From assembly GCA_963765815.1 (NCBI GenBank), contig CAVXXT010000007.1:620001-684000 (forward strand): 64,000 nt of DNA. Reading direction: 5' to 3'. The position numbers were made by a program, and so were the translations under genes. The stretch is from DATLNF01 sp963765815. Its GTDB lineage: Bacteria; Actinomycetota; Actinomycetes; BP-191. Numbering within the stretch: position 1 is the stretch's first letter; every line of letters begins with the position of its first letter. Shown in pieces: positions 32,365 to 40,212 of this stretch. A model generated the notes under the pieces. It was given only the letters and a program-made list of their open reading frames with translations, did not search any database and was not told the DNA's origin.

Positions 32365-33114
32365 GTGACCGGAGCGGTGCTCCTGCCGACGCTGCTCGCG
32401 CTCGCCCTGTCCACCGTGGTCGCCGCCGCGATCCTCGGCGGACTCCCCGGGTCCCGCCGCGAACGCACCCCTCAGAGCGTCGCCGCCCTCACCGCGCTGC
32501 TCGTCACCGTGGTCAGCGTGGCCGCGATCACCGCGACCTCCGCGGACGTGCACGACGACCTGGTCGGGCCGCTTCCCGCCGCACCCAGCTCCGCCGGACC
32601 GACTCAGCCGGGCGACCGCGTTGTGCCCACCGCCGTGCCCGCCGCACCCCGCAGCGAGACCCGCGGCGCGGGGCCCGCCCGCCCGCTGCGGGTCCGGCCG
32701 GTCCGCCGCACCACGACGGTCCTCTCGGCGGCGCCCGTCCTCCGCCGACCCGTTGCGCCGGTCGCTCCCGCCCGGCCGGCCGCCCCCACGCCGCCGCGCA
32801 CGACGACCAAGACCTCCGTGGCCGCGCCGGTCAACGCCGCTCGCGCGCCCGACGGCCCGGCGCACCCGGTCACCACCAGCGACGTCGTCGCGCTGCCGCG
32901 GGCGCAGTCGTCCTCGCCGACCGCGCCGTCCGACAGGCCGGCGACGAACGATCCGACGACGACCACCGCGCCGAGCGGTCAGGACGAGCCGACCTCGCGC
33001 GACCAGCCGGACCCCCGCACGTCAGACCGGGACGGGAGCGACTACTCCGGCGTCTGCACCGAGCCGACCAGCCGCACGGTGTCCCCCGCGGAGACCCCCC
33101 ACCGCGGGAAGTAG
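32365..33114 (+). CDS. hypothetical membrane protein with proline/threonine-rich tail
   Basis: A 249-residue ORF from a GTG start. Residues 4-26 and 40-60 are hydrophobic and look like two membrane helices; the remaining 190 residues are rich in Pro, Thr, Ala and Arg, without a recognisable domain. Its last 73 nt overlap the 3' end of the convergent DUF192 gene, which weakens the case slightly, but the two clear helices argue for a real gene. Without it the stretch would hold only the dnaK control region and unexplained sequence. Confidence 0.5.
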   Translation: MTGAVLLPTLLALALSTVVAAAILGGLPGSRRERTPQSVAALTALLVTVVSVAAITATSADVHDDLVGPLPAAPSSAGPTQPGDRVVPTAVPAAPRSETRGAGPARPLRVRPVRRTTTVLSAAPVLRRPVAPVAPARPAAPTPPRTTTKTSVAAPVNAARAPDGPAHPVTTSDVVALPRAQSSSPTAPSDRPATNDPTTTTAPSGQDEPTSRDQPDPRTSDRDGSDYSGVCTEPTSRTVSPAETPHRGK

Positions 33115-33605
33115 CCGGCCGGCGCCTCGACCGCGAACGTGTACGGCCCGGCCGGCGGGTACGTCGGGCAGCTCTGACCCGGGCACGGCGTCATCTCGGC
33201 AGTGGACACGACCGTGTCGCCGTCGACGTACGCGATCGAGAGCGGGACGAGGGTGCCCAGCATGTAGAACCCGCCCGCGCTGCGGTCCGGGAAGAGGAAG
33301 ACCATCCCGGCGTCCGCGGCCAGGCTGGTGCGCTGCATCAGCCCGCGTTGACGCTGGTCCGGCCTGCGGGCCACCTCGGCGTGGAGGGTCGGCGCGCCCT
33401 CGATCACCACGTCGACGGGCGGGTCGAAGCCACCGGCGGGTGGTGGCGGCAGCACCAGGGTCGTCGACGGCACCGGCAGCGCGGTCGACGGCGAGGCTGT
33501 GGCCGTGCCCTCCTCACCCCGCGTCACCGGGGGGTCATCGGTGCAGGCGCCGAGGCCGGCGGCGACAGCGACGAGCAGGGCCGCGATCGCGGCTCGGGAT
33601 CTCAC
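33042..33605 (-). CDS. DUF192 lipoprotein
   Basis: A 187-residue exported lipoprotein: signal peptide with lipobox LGAC (Cys21), a Pro/Thr linker to about residue 65, then a DUF192 domain (RRPDQRQRGLMQRTSLAADAGMVFLF ... FYMLGTLVPLSIAYVDGDTVVSTAEMTPC). DUF192 function is unknown. GTG at 33605 is used; 33611 adds two residues. The divergent Fe-S protein starts 73 nt away. Confidence 0.85.
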   Translation of the reverse strand: MRSRAAIAALLVAVAAGLGACTDDPPVTRGEEGTATASPSTALPVPSTTLVLPPPPAGGFDPPVDVVIEGAPTLHAEVARRPDQRQRGLMQRTSLAADAGMVFLFPDRSAGGFYMLGTLVPLSIAYVDGDTVVSTAEMTPCPGQSCPTYPPAGPYTFAVEAPAGYFPRWGVSAGDTVRLVGSVQTPE

Positions 33606-33678
33606 CGGCACACCGTACGGCGGGACGCGCGGAGCGGCGGTTCGCCCGGGTGCTGGGCGGGTCGTAGGCTTCCGCCCC

Positions 33679-35874
33679 ATGCAGACCTTCGCGATCGTCG
33701 TGTCGCTGGGCGCCACCGTCGTCGCCCTCGCGCTCGTGGCGCGCGCCGCGCTGTTCCTGGTGAACGTCATCGGCCTGGGCCAGCCCGAGGCGCCGAGCGT
33801 GCGCATGGACCACCCGGGCCGCCGGCTGCGCACCATGCTGACCGAGACGCTCGGCCACACCCGCATGCTGCGGTGGTCGATTCCCGGCCTCGCGCACTGG
33901 TTCGTCTTCGTCGGCTTCGGCGTCCTGTTCTCGACGCTGCTCGAGGCGTACTTCGAGCTGTTCGACCGCGACTTCCACCTGCCGGTGATCGGCGAGACCG
34001 CGGCGTACGCCATGGTCATCGAGGTCGTCACGGCGCTCACGCTGCTCGGCATCCTCACGCTGATCGCGATCCGCGTCGCCAACCGTCCCGGCCAGGCCGG
34101 CCGGAAGTCCCGGTTCACCGGCTCCACCACGTGGCACGCCGTCTTCATCGAGCTGACGATCATCGGCGTCGCGCTGGGCGTGTTCTCGATCCGCGGCATC
34201 CGCCTGGTCGAGGGGACCGCGCACTACCCGGACGCCGCGATCGTCTCGCGCGGGTTCGAGAAGCTGTTCGAGCACCTCACCGCGACCGGCCTGGAGAACG
34301 CGTTCTACCTCGCGGTGTCGTTCAAGATCCTGATCTCGATGCAGTGGTTCATCGTCATCGCGGCCAACCCCAACATGGGTCTCGCGTGGCACCGCTTCAC
34401 GGCGTTCTTCAACATCTTCTTCAAGCGGCACCCGAAGGCGCTCGGCCCGCTGCAGCCGATGGCGGCCGACTTCGAGAACTTCTCCGAGGACGACCTGCTC
34501 GGCGTCGGGAAGGTCGAGGACTTCACCTGGAAGCAGCTGCTCGACACCGTCACCTGCACGGAGTGCGGCCGCTGCCAGTCGCAGTGCCCGGCGTGGAACA
34601 CCGGCAAGCCGCTGTCGCCGAAGCTGCTCATCCTCAACCTGCGCGACCACCTGATCGCGAAGGCGCCGTACCTGCTCGAGGGCGAGGGCTCAGCGAGCGC
34701 CGACGCCGTCGCCGAGGCGCAGCGCCCGCTGGTCGGGACCTACGAGGAGGGCGGGGTCATCGACCCCGACGTCCTGTGGTCGTGCACGACCTGCGGCGCG
34801 TGCGTCGAGCAGTGCCCGGTCGACATCGAGCACGTCGACGCGATCATCGACATGCGCCGATACCAGGTGCTCTTCGAGTCGAGCTTCCCGAGCGAGGCCG
34901 GCGTGATGCTGCGCAACCTCGAGAGCCAGGGCAACCCCTGGGGCGTCAGCCCGCGGGTGCGCACCGAGTGGACCGAGGGCCTCGGCTTCGAGGTGCGCGT
35001 CTTCACCGACCGCGTCCCCGACGACGTCGACTGGGTCTTCTGGGTCGGCTGCGCCGGCGCGATCGAGGACCGGTCCAAGAAGGTCACCCGCGCGGTGGCC
35101 GAGCTGCTCAACACGGCCGGCGTCAGCTGGGGCATCCTCGGCGGGCAGGAGACCTGCTCCGGCGACCCCGCCCGTCGCCTGGGCCACGAGGCCGTCTACC
35201 TGCAGCTCGCGCAGCAGAACGTCGAGACGCTCAACTCGAAGAACGTGCGGCGGATCGTCGCGACCTGCCCGCACTGCTTCAACACGCTGTCGCGCGAGTA
35301 CCCGCAGATCGGCGGCCACTACGAGGTCGTCCACCACACGCAGCTGCTCAAGACGCTGATCGACGAGGGTCGCCTGGTGCCGGTGACCCCGGTCAACGAG
35401 ATCGTCACGTACCACGACCCCTGCTACCTGGGCCGGCACAACGAGGTCTACACCCCGCCACGCGAGGTGCTCGACGCGATCGCCGGCCTGTCGTCGCAGG
35501 AGATGCACCGGTGCAAGGAGCGCGGCTTCTGCTGCGGCGCCGGCGGTGCCCGGATGTGGATGGAGGAGAAGATCGGCAAGCAGGTCAACGTCGAGCGCAC
35601 GGAAGAGGCGCTTGCGACCGGCGCCGACATCGTCTCGACCGCCTGCCCGTTCTGCATGGTGATGCTCTCCGACGCGGTGACGGCCAAGCAGCAGTCCGGT
35701 GACGCTGCCGCGCACGTCCAGGTCCTCGACGTCGCGCAGATCCTCGCGAAGTCGCTGGTCCGCCCGGACGACGCGGCGCTGCGCGCCGCCGCGGCTCCGG
35801 TCGAGATGTCGCCCGCCGTACCCGAGTCGTCCGCGGAGCCGGCCGAGGCGGCGGTCGGCACCGAGGGCAGCTGA
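33679..35874 (+). CDS. membrane-bound Fe-S oxidoreductase (heterodisulfide-reductase-like)
   Basis: A 731-residue fusion. The N-terminal 220 residues contain about five membrane helices resembling a NarI-type cytochrome b part. Then come two [4Fe-4S] motifs, CTECGRCQSQCP and CTTCGACVEQCP, and two cysteine-rich CCG-type domains (ETCSGDPARR, CPHCFN, HDPCYLGRHNEVY, GFCCGAGGARMW, CPFCMVM). This layout matches actinobacterial iron-sulfur reductases related to Rv0338c and FadF, thought to pass electrons from acyl-CoA oxidation to quinone. The C-terminal 40 residues are Ala/Glu/Pro-rich. Confidence 0.88.
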   Translation: MQTFAIVVSLGATVVALALVARAALFLVNVIGLGQPEAPSVRMDHPGRRLRTMLTETLGHTRMLRWSIPGLAHWFVFVGFGVLFSTLLEAYFELFDRDFHLPVIGETAAYAMVIEVVTALTLLGILTLIAIRVANRPGQAGRKSRFTGSTTWHAVFIELTIIGVALGVFSIRGIRLVEGTAHYPDAAIVSRGFEKLFEHLTATGLENAFYLAVSFKILISMQWFIVIAANPNMGLAWHRFTAFFNIFFKRHPKALGPLQPMAADFENFSEDDLLGVGKVEDFTWKQLLDTVTCTECGRCQSQCPAWNTGKPLSPKLLILNLRDHLIAKAPYLLEGEGSASADAVAEAQRPLVGTYEEGGVIDPDVLWSCTTCGACVEQCPVDIEHVDAIIDMRRYQVLFESSFPSEAGVMLRNLESQGNPWGVSPRVRTEWTEGLGFEVRVFTDRVPDDVDWVFWVGCAGAIEDRSKKVTRAVAELLNTAGVSWGILGGQETCSGDPARRLGHEAVYLQLAQQNVETLNSKNVRRIVATCPHCFNTLSREYPQIGGHYEVVHHTQLLKTLIDEGRLVPVTPVNEIVTYHDPCYLGRHNEVYTPPREVLDAIAGLSSQEMHRCKERGFCCGAGGARMWMEEKIGKQVNVERTEEALATGADIVSTACPFCMVMLSDAVTAKQQSGDAAAHVQVLDVAQILAKSLVRPDDAALRAAAAPVEMSPAVPESSAEPAEAAVGTEGS

Positions 35875-36464
35875 GGCTGCCCGGGCGCCGGCGGCGCGAC
35901 GACGAGTCGCCGGCCGATGCCTATGAGGCGACCGCTCGCCGGCTGGACGCCCGCCGGGAGTCCCTCGACGCAGGCGACCCGATCGCCCCGCACGAGATGC
36001 TGCTCTCCGACGTGCCGCCGCGGCGCAACCTGTTCGTCGTACTGCTCGGCGTCTTCGCCGTCGGGCTCACACTGCAGCTCGTCCGGGGGGACGGCGACAT
36101 CGCGCTGACGACGAGCTGCACGACGCCGGCGTTCGCGCTCTCGGTCGACGAGTCGCTCCCCCGCAGACCGGTGCGATGGTCGATGACCGGGCCGGACACC
36201 GGCGTCTACGTGCTGGCCATCGACACGGTCGACTTCTCCCGCAACGCCAACGGCACCTACTCGCCGCTGCCGGCACCCGGGGTGCCGAAAGAGGAGATCC
36301 AGGCGGCGTCCCGGCCGACGCGGCTCGGCGATGGGTGCCGCGAGAGCGGGACGTTCAGCGTCGTCTCGGTGCCCGCGGGCAAGCACACCGTGACGATGTT
36401 CCGGCTGACACCCGATCGCGCCGAGAAGCTGACCAGCGCCCCGTTCACCGTGCTGGACGACTGA
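35871..36464 (+). CDS. hypothetical single-pass membrane protein with probable CTG start
   Basis: About 197 residues: charged N-terminus (RLPGRRRRDDESPADAYEATARRLDARRESLDAGDPIAPHEML), one membrane helix (FVVLLGVFAVGLTLQLV) and an extracytoplasmic domain of about 130 residues with one cysteine pair. No in-frame ATG, GTG or TTG exists before the ATG at 35997, yet the 42 codons upstream look coding. CTG at 35871 overlaps the preceding stop as CTGA, exactly like the GTGA overlaps common here, so I take it as the start. The conservative alternative is 35997. Confidence 0.6.
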   Translation: MRLPGRRRRDDESPADAYEATARRLDARRESLDAGDPIAPHEMLLSDVPPRRNLFVVLLGVFAVGLTLQLVRGDGDIALTTSCTTPAFALSVDESLPRRPVRWSMTGPDTGVYVLAIDTVDFSRNANGTYSPLPAPGVPKEEIQAASRPTRLGDGCRESGTFSVVSVPAGKHTVTMFRLTPDRAEKLTSAPFTVLDD

Positions 36465-36467
36465 GGA

Positions 36468-37442
36468 CTACAGCCAGTCGTTCTTCTTGAACTCGCGGTA
36501 GAGCCACGTGCAGCAGGCCGCCATGACGGCGAGCACCAGGGGATAGCCGTACCGCCCGCGCAGCTCGGGCATGTGGTCGAAGTTCATGCCGTAGACCCCG
36601 GCGATCATCGTCGGCACCGCCATGATCGCGACCCACGCGGAGATCCGCCGCATGTCCTCGTTCTGCTGGACGCTCACCTCGGCGAGGTGCGCGTTGAGCG
36701 CGCTGGTGAGCAGAGCGTCGAGGGTCTCCACGTGCTCGGCGACCCGCTGCAGCCGGTTGGTCAGGTCCTTGAAGTACTCATGCGTCCCCGGGTCGACGTG
36801 ATTGACGTCGCCGGTGCTGAGCCGCTGCAGAGGCACCGCGAGCGGAGTGACGCCCCGCTTGAAGTCGAGCACCTCGCGCTTGAGCTTGTAGATCCGCTGC
36901 GCGCGGCTCTTCTCGCGCTGGCCGGAGAAGACCTCGGACTCGATCTCGTCGATGTCGTGGTCGAGCCCGTCGAGCACATCCTCGTAGTCGCTGACGACCT
37001 GCTCGGCCACCGCGTGCAGGACGGATCCGGGACCGCAGGCGAGCACGTCCGGGCGCGCCTCGAGCGAGGCGCGCACCTCGGTCAGGGCGCTGCTCTGCCC
37101 GTGTCGGACCGAGACGACGTACGCCTCGCCGACGAACAGAGCGACCTGCCCGAGGTCCACGACCTCCTCGGGATCGACGTACCGCGCGGTCTTCAGGACC
37201 AGGAGCACCGCGTCGCCGTACGACGTGAGCTTGGGCCGCTGGTGATGAGCGAGTGCGTCCCGCACCGCGAGCGGGTGCAGGTCGAACTCGGCGGCGACCT
37301 CGTCGAACTCGTCGGCAGAGGGGTCGTGCAGGCCGATCCAGACGAATCCCTTGGCGCGCCGGGCGGCAGCCAGCACCTTGTTGACGGGAGGTGTCTCCGG
37401 TCGACGGACACCGCGGACGTAGAGCGCACAGTCGACGATCAC
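36468..37442 (-). CDS. corA: CorA-family magnesium/cobalt transporter
   Basis: A 324-residue CorA/MIT protein: cytoplasmic funnel of about 260 residues with long helices (LDHDIDEIESEVFSGQREKSRAQRIYKLKREVLDFKRGV), then two membrane helices with the selectivity motif YGMNF between them and a basic C-terminus (REFKKNDWL). GTG start. It diverges from the tRNA-Gly gene and ends 3 nt from the convergent hypothetical gene. Confidence 0.93.
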   Translation of the reverse strand: MIVDCALYVRGVRRPETPPVNKVLAAARRAKGFVWIGLHDPSADEFDEVAAEFDLHPLAVRDALAHHQRPKLTSYGDAVLLVLKTARYVDPEEVVDLGQVALFVGEAYVVSVRHGQSSALTEVRASLEARPDVLACGPGSVLHAVAEQVVSDYEDVLDGLDHDIDEIESEVFSGQREKSRAQRIYKLKREVLDFKRGVTPLAVPLQRLSTGDVNHVDPGTHEYFKDLTNRLQRVAEHVETLDALLTSALNAHLAEVSVQQNEDMRRISAWVAIMAVPTMIAGVYGMNFDHMPELRGRYGYPLVLAVMAACCTWLYREFKKNDWL

Positions 37443-37503
37443 GGTCCGAAGTCTCTCGCAACCGGGCGTCCCGCACCGCGGGCTGGGCGAGCGACCGGTC
37501 GGC

Positions 37504-37509
37504 TAGCAT
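37504..37509 (+). promoter_or_regulatory. -10 element of the tRNA-Gly gene
   Basis: TAGCAT lies 15 nt upstream of the mature tRNA 5' end, a good fit to TANNNT at the expected distance for a short 5' leader. Confidence 0.5.
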
Positions 37510-37524
37510 GTCGGCCGCACCATC

Positions 37525-37598
37525 GCGGGTGTAGTTCAGAGGCAGAACACGAGCTTCCCAAGCTTGCAACGCGGGTTCGATTCCCGTCACCCGCTCCA
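37525..37598 (+). tRNA. tRNA-Gly (anticodon CCC)
   Basis: Cloverleaf read by eye: acceptor GCGGGTG/CACCCGC, D-arm GTTC...GAAC, anticodon stem CGAGC/GCTTG around loop TTCCCAA (anticodon CCC, decoding GGG), T-arm GCGGG-TTCGATT-CCCGT, discriminator T and encoded CCA. 74 nt including CCA. It stands alone between corA and the flavin reductase gene. Confidence 0.95.
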
Positions 37599-37611
37599 TG
37601 CCGGAGTCCCC

Positions 37612-38112
37612 TCAGGCGTCGTGGCCGGGGGTGAAGTCCTTCACCTGCTGGAAGGTGAGCGCAGACGTCGTCGCGTCGTACACCTCGCCGTCGGTGACCT
37701 CGAGCACGTGGGCGACGTGGTCGCCGACGTCGTACCGGTCGATGACGTCGCCCGACACCCAGCCACGAACGCCGGACAGGACCGGTACGCCGCCGGGTCC
37801 CGGTCGCCAGGAGACGCGCGACAGCTTGTCGACCTCGTCGCCCGTCTCCTCGCCGAAGGCGCGGGCGAGCTCGAGGTCGGTCGCACGCAGGAAGTGCACG
37901 GCCAAGGACCGTGCGTCGTGCGCCACGCGGAAGGTGTGGTTGCGCTTGGACAGGCAGACCAGCAGCCGGTGCGGGTCGATGCTGCACTGCGTCCAGAACC
38001 CGACCAGGCAGCCCGCGCCGGACGCGCCTCCGGCGACGGTCACGACCACCATCGGGTAGTCGAGGTCCGCGACCAGCGCTTCGAGCGCAGCGGCTCCCGG
38101 CGTACCGCTCAT
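37612..38112 (-). CDS. flavin reductase-like domain protein
   Basis: A 166-residue FMN-binding split-barrel protein. MVVVTVAGGASGAGCLVGFWTQCSIDPHRLLVCLSKRNHTFRVAHDARSLAVHFL is the flavin-reductase core. Such proteins supply reduced flavin to two-component monooxygenases or act alone. No monooxygenase is adjacent. It diverges from the FadE5-like gene and ends close to the tRNA gene. Confidence 0.88.
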   Translation of the reverse strand: MSGTPGAAALEALVADLDYPMVVVTVAGGASGAGCLVGFWTQCSIDPHRLLVCLSKRNHTFRVAHDARSLAVHFLRATDLELARAFGEETGDEVDKLSRVSWRPGPGGVPVLSGVRGWVSGDVIDRYDVGDHVAHVLEVTDGEVYDATTSALTFQQVKDFTPGHDA

Positions 38113-38164
38113 CGGGGAACGCTCACGTGTCGGGGCACGTGAGGCGGGTACCCCCAGGGACCGC

Positions 38165-38188
38165 TATCATGTGTTACCCGTCAGTAAC
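38165..38188 (+). promoter_or_regulatory. promoter with overlapping palindromic operator, FadE5-like gene
   Basis: TATCAT (38165-38170) is a good -10. Starting three bases later GTTAC-N6-GTAAC (38173-38188) forms an inverted repeat over the expected transcription start. The arrangement is that of a TetR-type repressor site controlling the acyl-CoA dehydrogenase gene. The regulator is not encoded in this window, so its identity is unknown. Confidence 0.6.
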
Positions 38189-38220
38189 TTAGCGTCCTGG
38201 TTGCCCCTCGGAGGCCTGCC

Positions 38221-40053
38221 GTGACCCACTACCGGTCGAACCTGCGCGACATCGAGTTCACCCTCTACGAGGTGCTCGGAGCCGACGCCGCGCTGGGCAA
38301 CGGACCGTTCGCGCAGATGGACCTCGACACGGCGCGCGGGGTCCTGCAGGAGGTCAACCGCCTCTGCGTCAACGACCTCGCCGCGTCGTTCGAGGAGGGC
38401 GACCGGACGCCTCCGACGTTCGACGTGGAGACCGGGTCGGTGACGCTCCCGGAGGGCTTCAGCAAGAGCCTCACCGCGCTCTTCGACGGCGAGTGGTTCC
38501 GGCTCGACCTGCCCGAGCACCTCGGCGGGTACGGCGCTCCGCCGACCCTGCGCTGGGCGGCCGCCGAGATGATGCTCGGCGCCAACCCGGCCGTCTTCAT
38601 GTACGCCGCCGGCCCGAGCTTCGCCGCCATCCTCGAGCGCAACGGCACCGAGGCGCAGAAGCGCTTCGCGCAGCAGGCGATCGACAAGCGCTGGGGCGCG
38701 ACGATGGTGCTCACCGAGCCGGACGCCGGCTCCGACGTCGGTGCCGGGCGGGCCAAGGCGATCCAGCAGGCCGACGGCACCTGGCACATCGAGGGCGTGA
38801 AGCGGTTCATCACCTCGGCCGACTTCGACTGGCCGGAGAACATCTTCCACCTGGTGCTCGCGCGACCCGAGGGTGCCGGCCCCGGCACCAAGGGCCTGAG
38901 CCTGTTCGTCGTGCCGAAGTTCCTGGTCGACGACGAGGGCAACCTCGGCGAGCGCAACGGCGTCTATGTCACCAACGTCGAGCACAAGATGGGCCTCAAG
39001 GCGTCGGCCACGTGCGAGCTCACCTTCGGCGACCGACACCCCGCGATCGGCACCCTCGTCGGCGACAAGCACGACGGCATCGCGCAGATGTTCCAGGTCA
39101 TCGAGTACGCCCGGATGATGGTCGGCACCAAGGCGATCGCGACGCTGTCGACCGGCTACCTCAACGCCCTCGACTACGCCAAGGAGCGCGTGCAGGGCGC
39201 TGACATGACCGAGCTGACCAACAAGGCCGCGCCGCGCGTCACGATCATCAACCACCCCGACGTACGCCGGATGCTCATGCTGCAGAAGGCCTACAGCGAG
39301 GGCATGCGCGCGCTGGTGCTCTACACCGCGCAGATCCAGGACAAGGTCGAGCTGGCCAAGGCCGCCGGCGACACCGAGCAGCACGAGGAGCTGGACCGCC
39401 TCAACGACCTGCTGCTGCCGATCGTGAAGGGCTTCGGCTCGGAGAAGTCCTACGAGCTGCTCGCGCTGTCGCTGCAGACGCTCGGCGGGTCCGGCTACCT
39501 GCAGGACTACCCGATGGAGCAGTACATCCGCGACGCCAAGATCGACACCCTCTACGAGGGCACCACGTCGATCCAGGGCATGGACTTCTTCTTCCGCAAG
39601 ATCGCCCGTGACCAGGGCCGCGCGCTGACGGCACTGATGTCGGAGATCCAGACGACGGCGAAGGGCGGCACCGGCGACGACACCCTCGCTCTTGAGCGCG
39701 GGCTGCTCGGCACGGCGCTCGAGGACGTGCAGGCGATGGTCGGCCACATGGTCACCGACCTGATGGCGTCCCAGCAGGAGAAGCCGGCGATCTACAAGGT
39801 CGGCCTCAACACGACCCGACTGCTCATGTCCTGCGGCGACCTCGTCGTGGCGTGGCTTCTCGTGCGCCAGGCGGAGGTCGCGCTGTCCAAGCTCAGCGAC
39901 GGCGCGACCGGCGCGGACAAGGCCTTCTACGACGGCAAGGTCGCGGCCGCCCGGTTCCTCACCCGGACCGTGCTGCCCGAGCTGTCCGCACGGCGGCAGA
40001 TCGCCGAGAGCACCGACCTCGCCCTGATGGACCTCGACGAGGCCGCCTTCTAG
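38221..40053 (+). CDS. fadE5: acyl-CoA dehydrogenase, FadE5 type
   Basis: A 610-residue flavoenzyme for the first step of beta-oxidation. It follows mycobacterial FadE5 closely from memory: N-terminal HYRSNLRDIEFTLYEVLG, WGATMVLTEPDAGSDVGAGR, DGVKRFITSAD-like segment, ARMMVGTKAIATLSTGYLNALDYAKERVQGADM, and the ending MDLDEAAF. The probable catalytic base is Glu446 in LYEGTTSIQ. The extended C-terminal helical domain of this long subgroup is present. GTG start with GGAGG upstream. Confidence 0.93.
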   Translation: MTHYRSNLRDIEFTLYEVLGADAALGNGPFAQMDLDTARGVLQEVNRLCVNDLAASFEEGDRTPPTFDVETGSVTLPEGFSKSLTALFDGEWFRLDLPEHLGGYGAPPTLRWAAAEMMLGANPAVFMYAAGPSFAAILERNGTEAQKRFAQQAIDKRWGATMVLTEPDAGSDVGAGRAKAIQQADGTWHIEGVKRFITSADFDWPENIFHLVLARPEGAGPGTKGLSLFVVPKFLVDDEGNLGERNGVYVTNVEHKMGLKASATCELTFGDRHPAIGTLVGDKHDGIAQMFQVIEYARMMVGTKAIATLSTGYLNALDYAKERVQGADMTELTNKAAPRVTIINHPDVRRMLMLQKAYSEGMRALVLYTAQIQDKVELAKAAGDTEQHEELDRLNDLLLPIVKGFGSEKSYELLALSLQTLGGSGYLQDYPMEQYIRDAKIDTLYEGTTSIQGMDFFFRKIARDQGRALTALMSEIQTTAKGGTGDDTLALERGLLGTALEDVQAMVGHMVTDLMASQQEKPAIYKVGLNTTRLLMSCGDLVVAWLLVRQAEVALSKLSDGATGADKAFYDGKVAAARFLTRTVLPELSARRQIAESTDLALMDLDEAAF

Positions 40054-40060
40054 TACGTCG

Positions 40061-40076
40061 GAAACGTTCGCGCAAC
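40061..40076 (+). promoter_or_regulatory. possible GlnR-type box upstream of gltB
   Basis: GAAAC-N6-GCAAC resembles half of the actinobacterial GlnR consensus (gTnAc-N6-GaAAc) and lies about 140 nt before gltB, a known GlnR-type target in several actinobacteria. The match is partial and may be chance. Confidence 0.25.
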
Positions 40077-40212
40077 ACCGTCCGTACATGGCAGACTGAC
40101 CGCTCGTAGGCAGCAACGGCGCTGGCTCGAACGCTCCATCGCCGAGCTGCCTTCCGCGTTTCGCGGGGGGGACCGGCACCAGCACGAGTCCCCGACCGCA
40201 GGAGCGCCACGG

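Noticed and set aside
40080..40212. Possible c-di-AMP or other riboswitch in the gltB leader
   Set aside because: GGCAGC/GCTGCC and a GGGGGGGACC stretch can fold, but the conserved GGGGTGAAT part of the ydaO class is missing and no other class fits.
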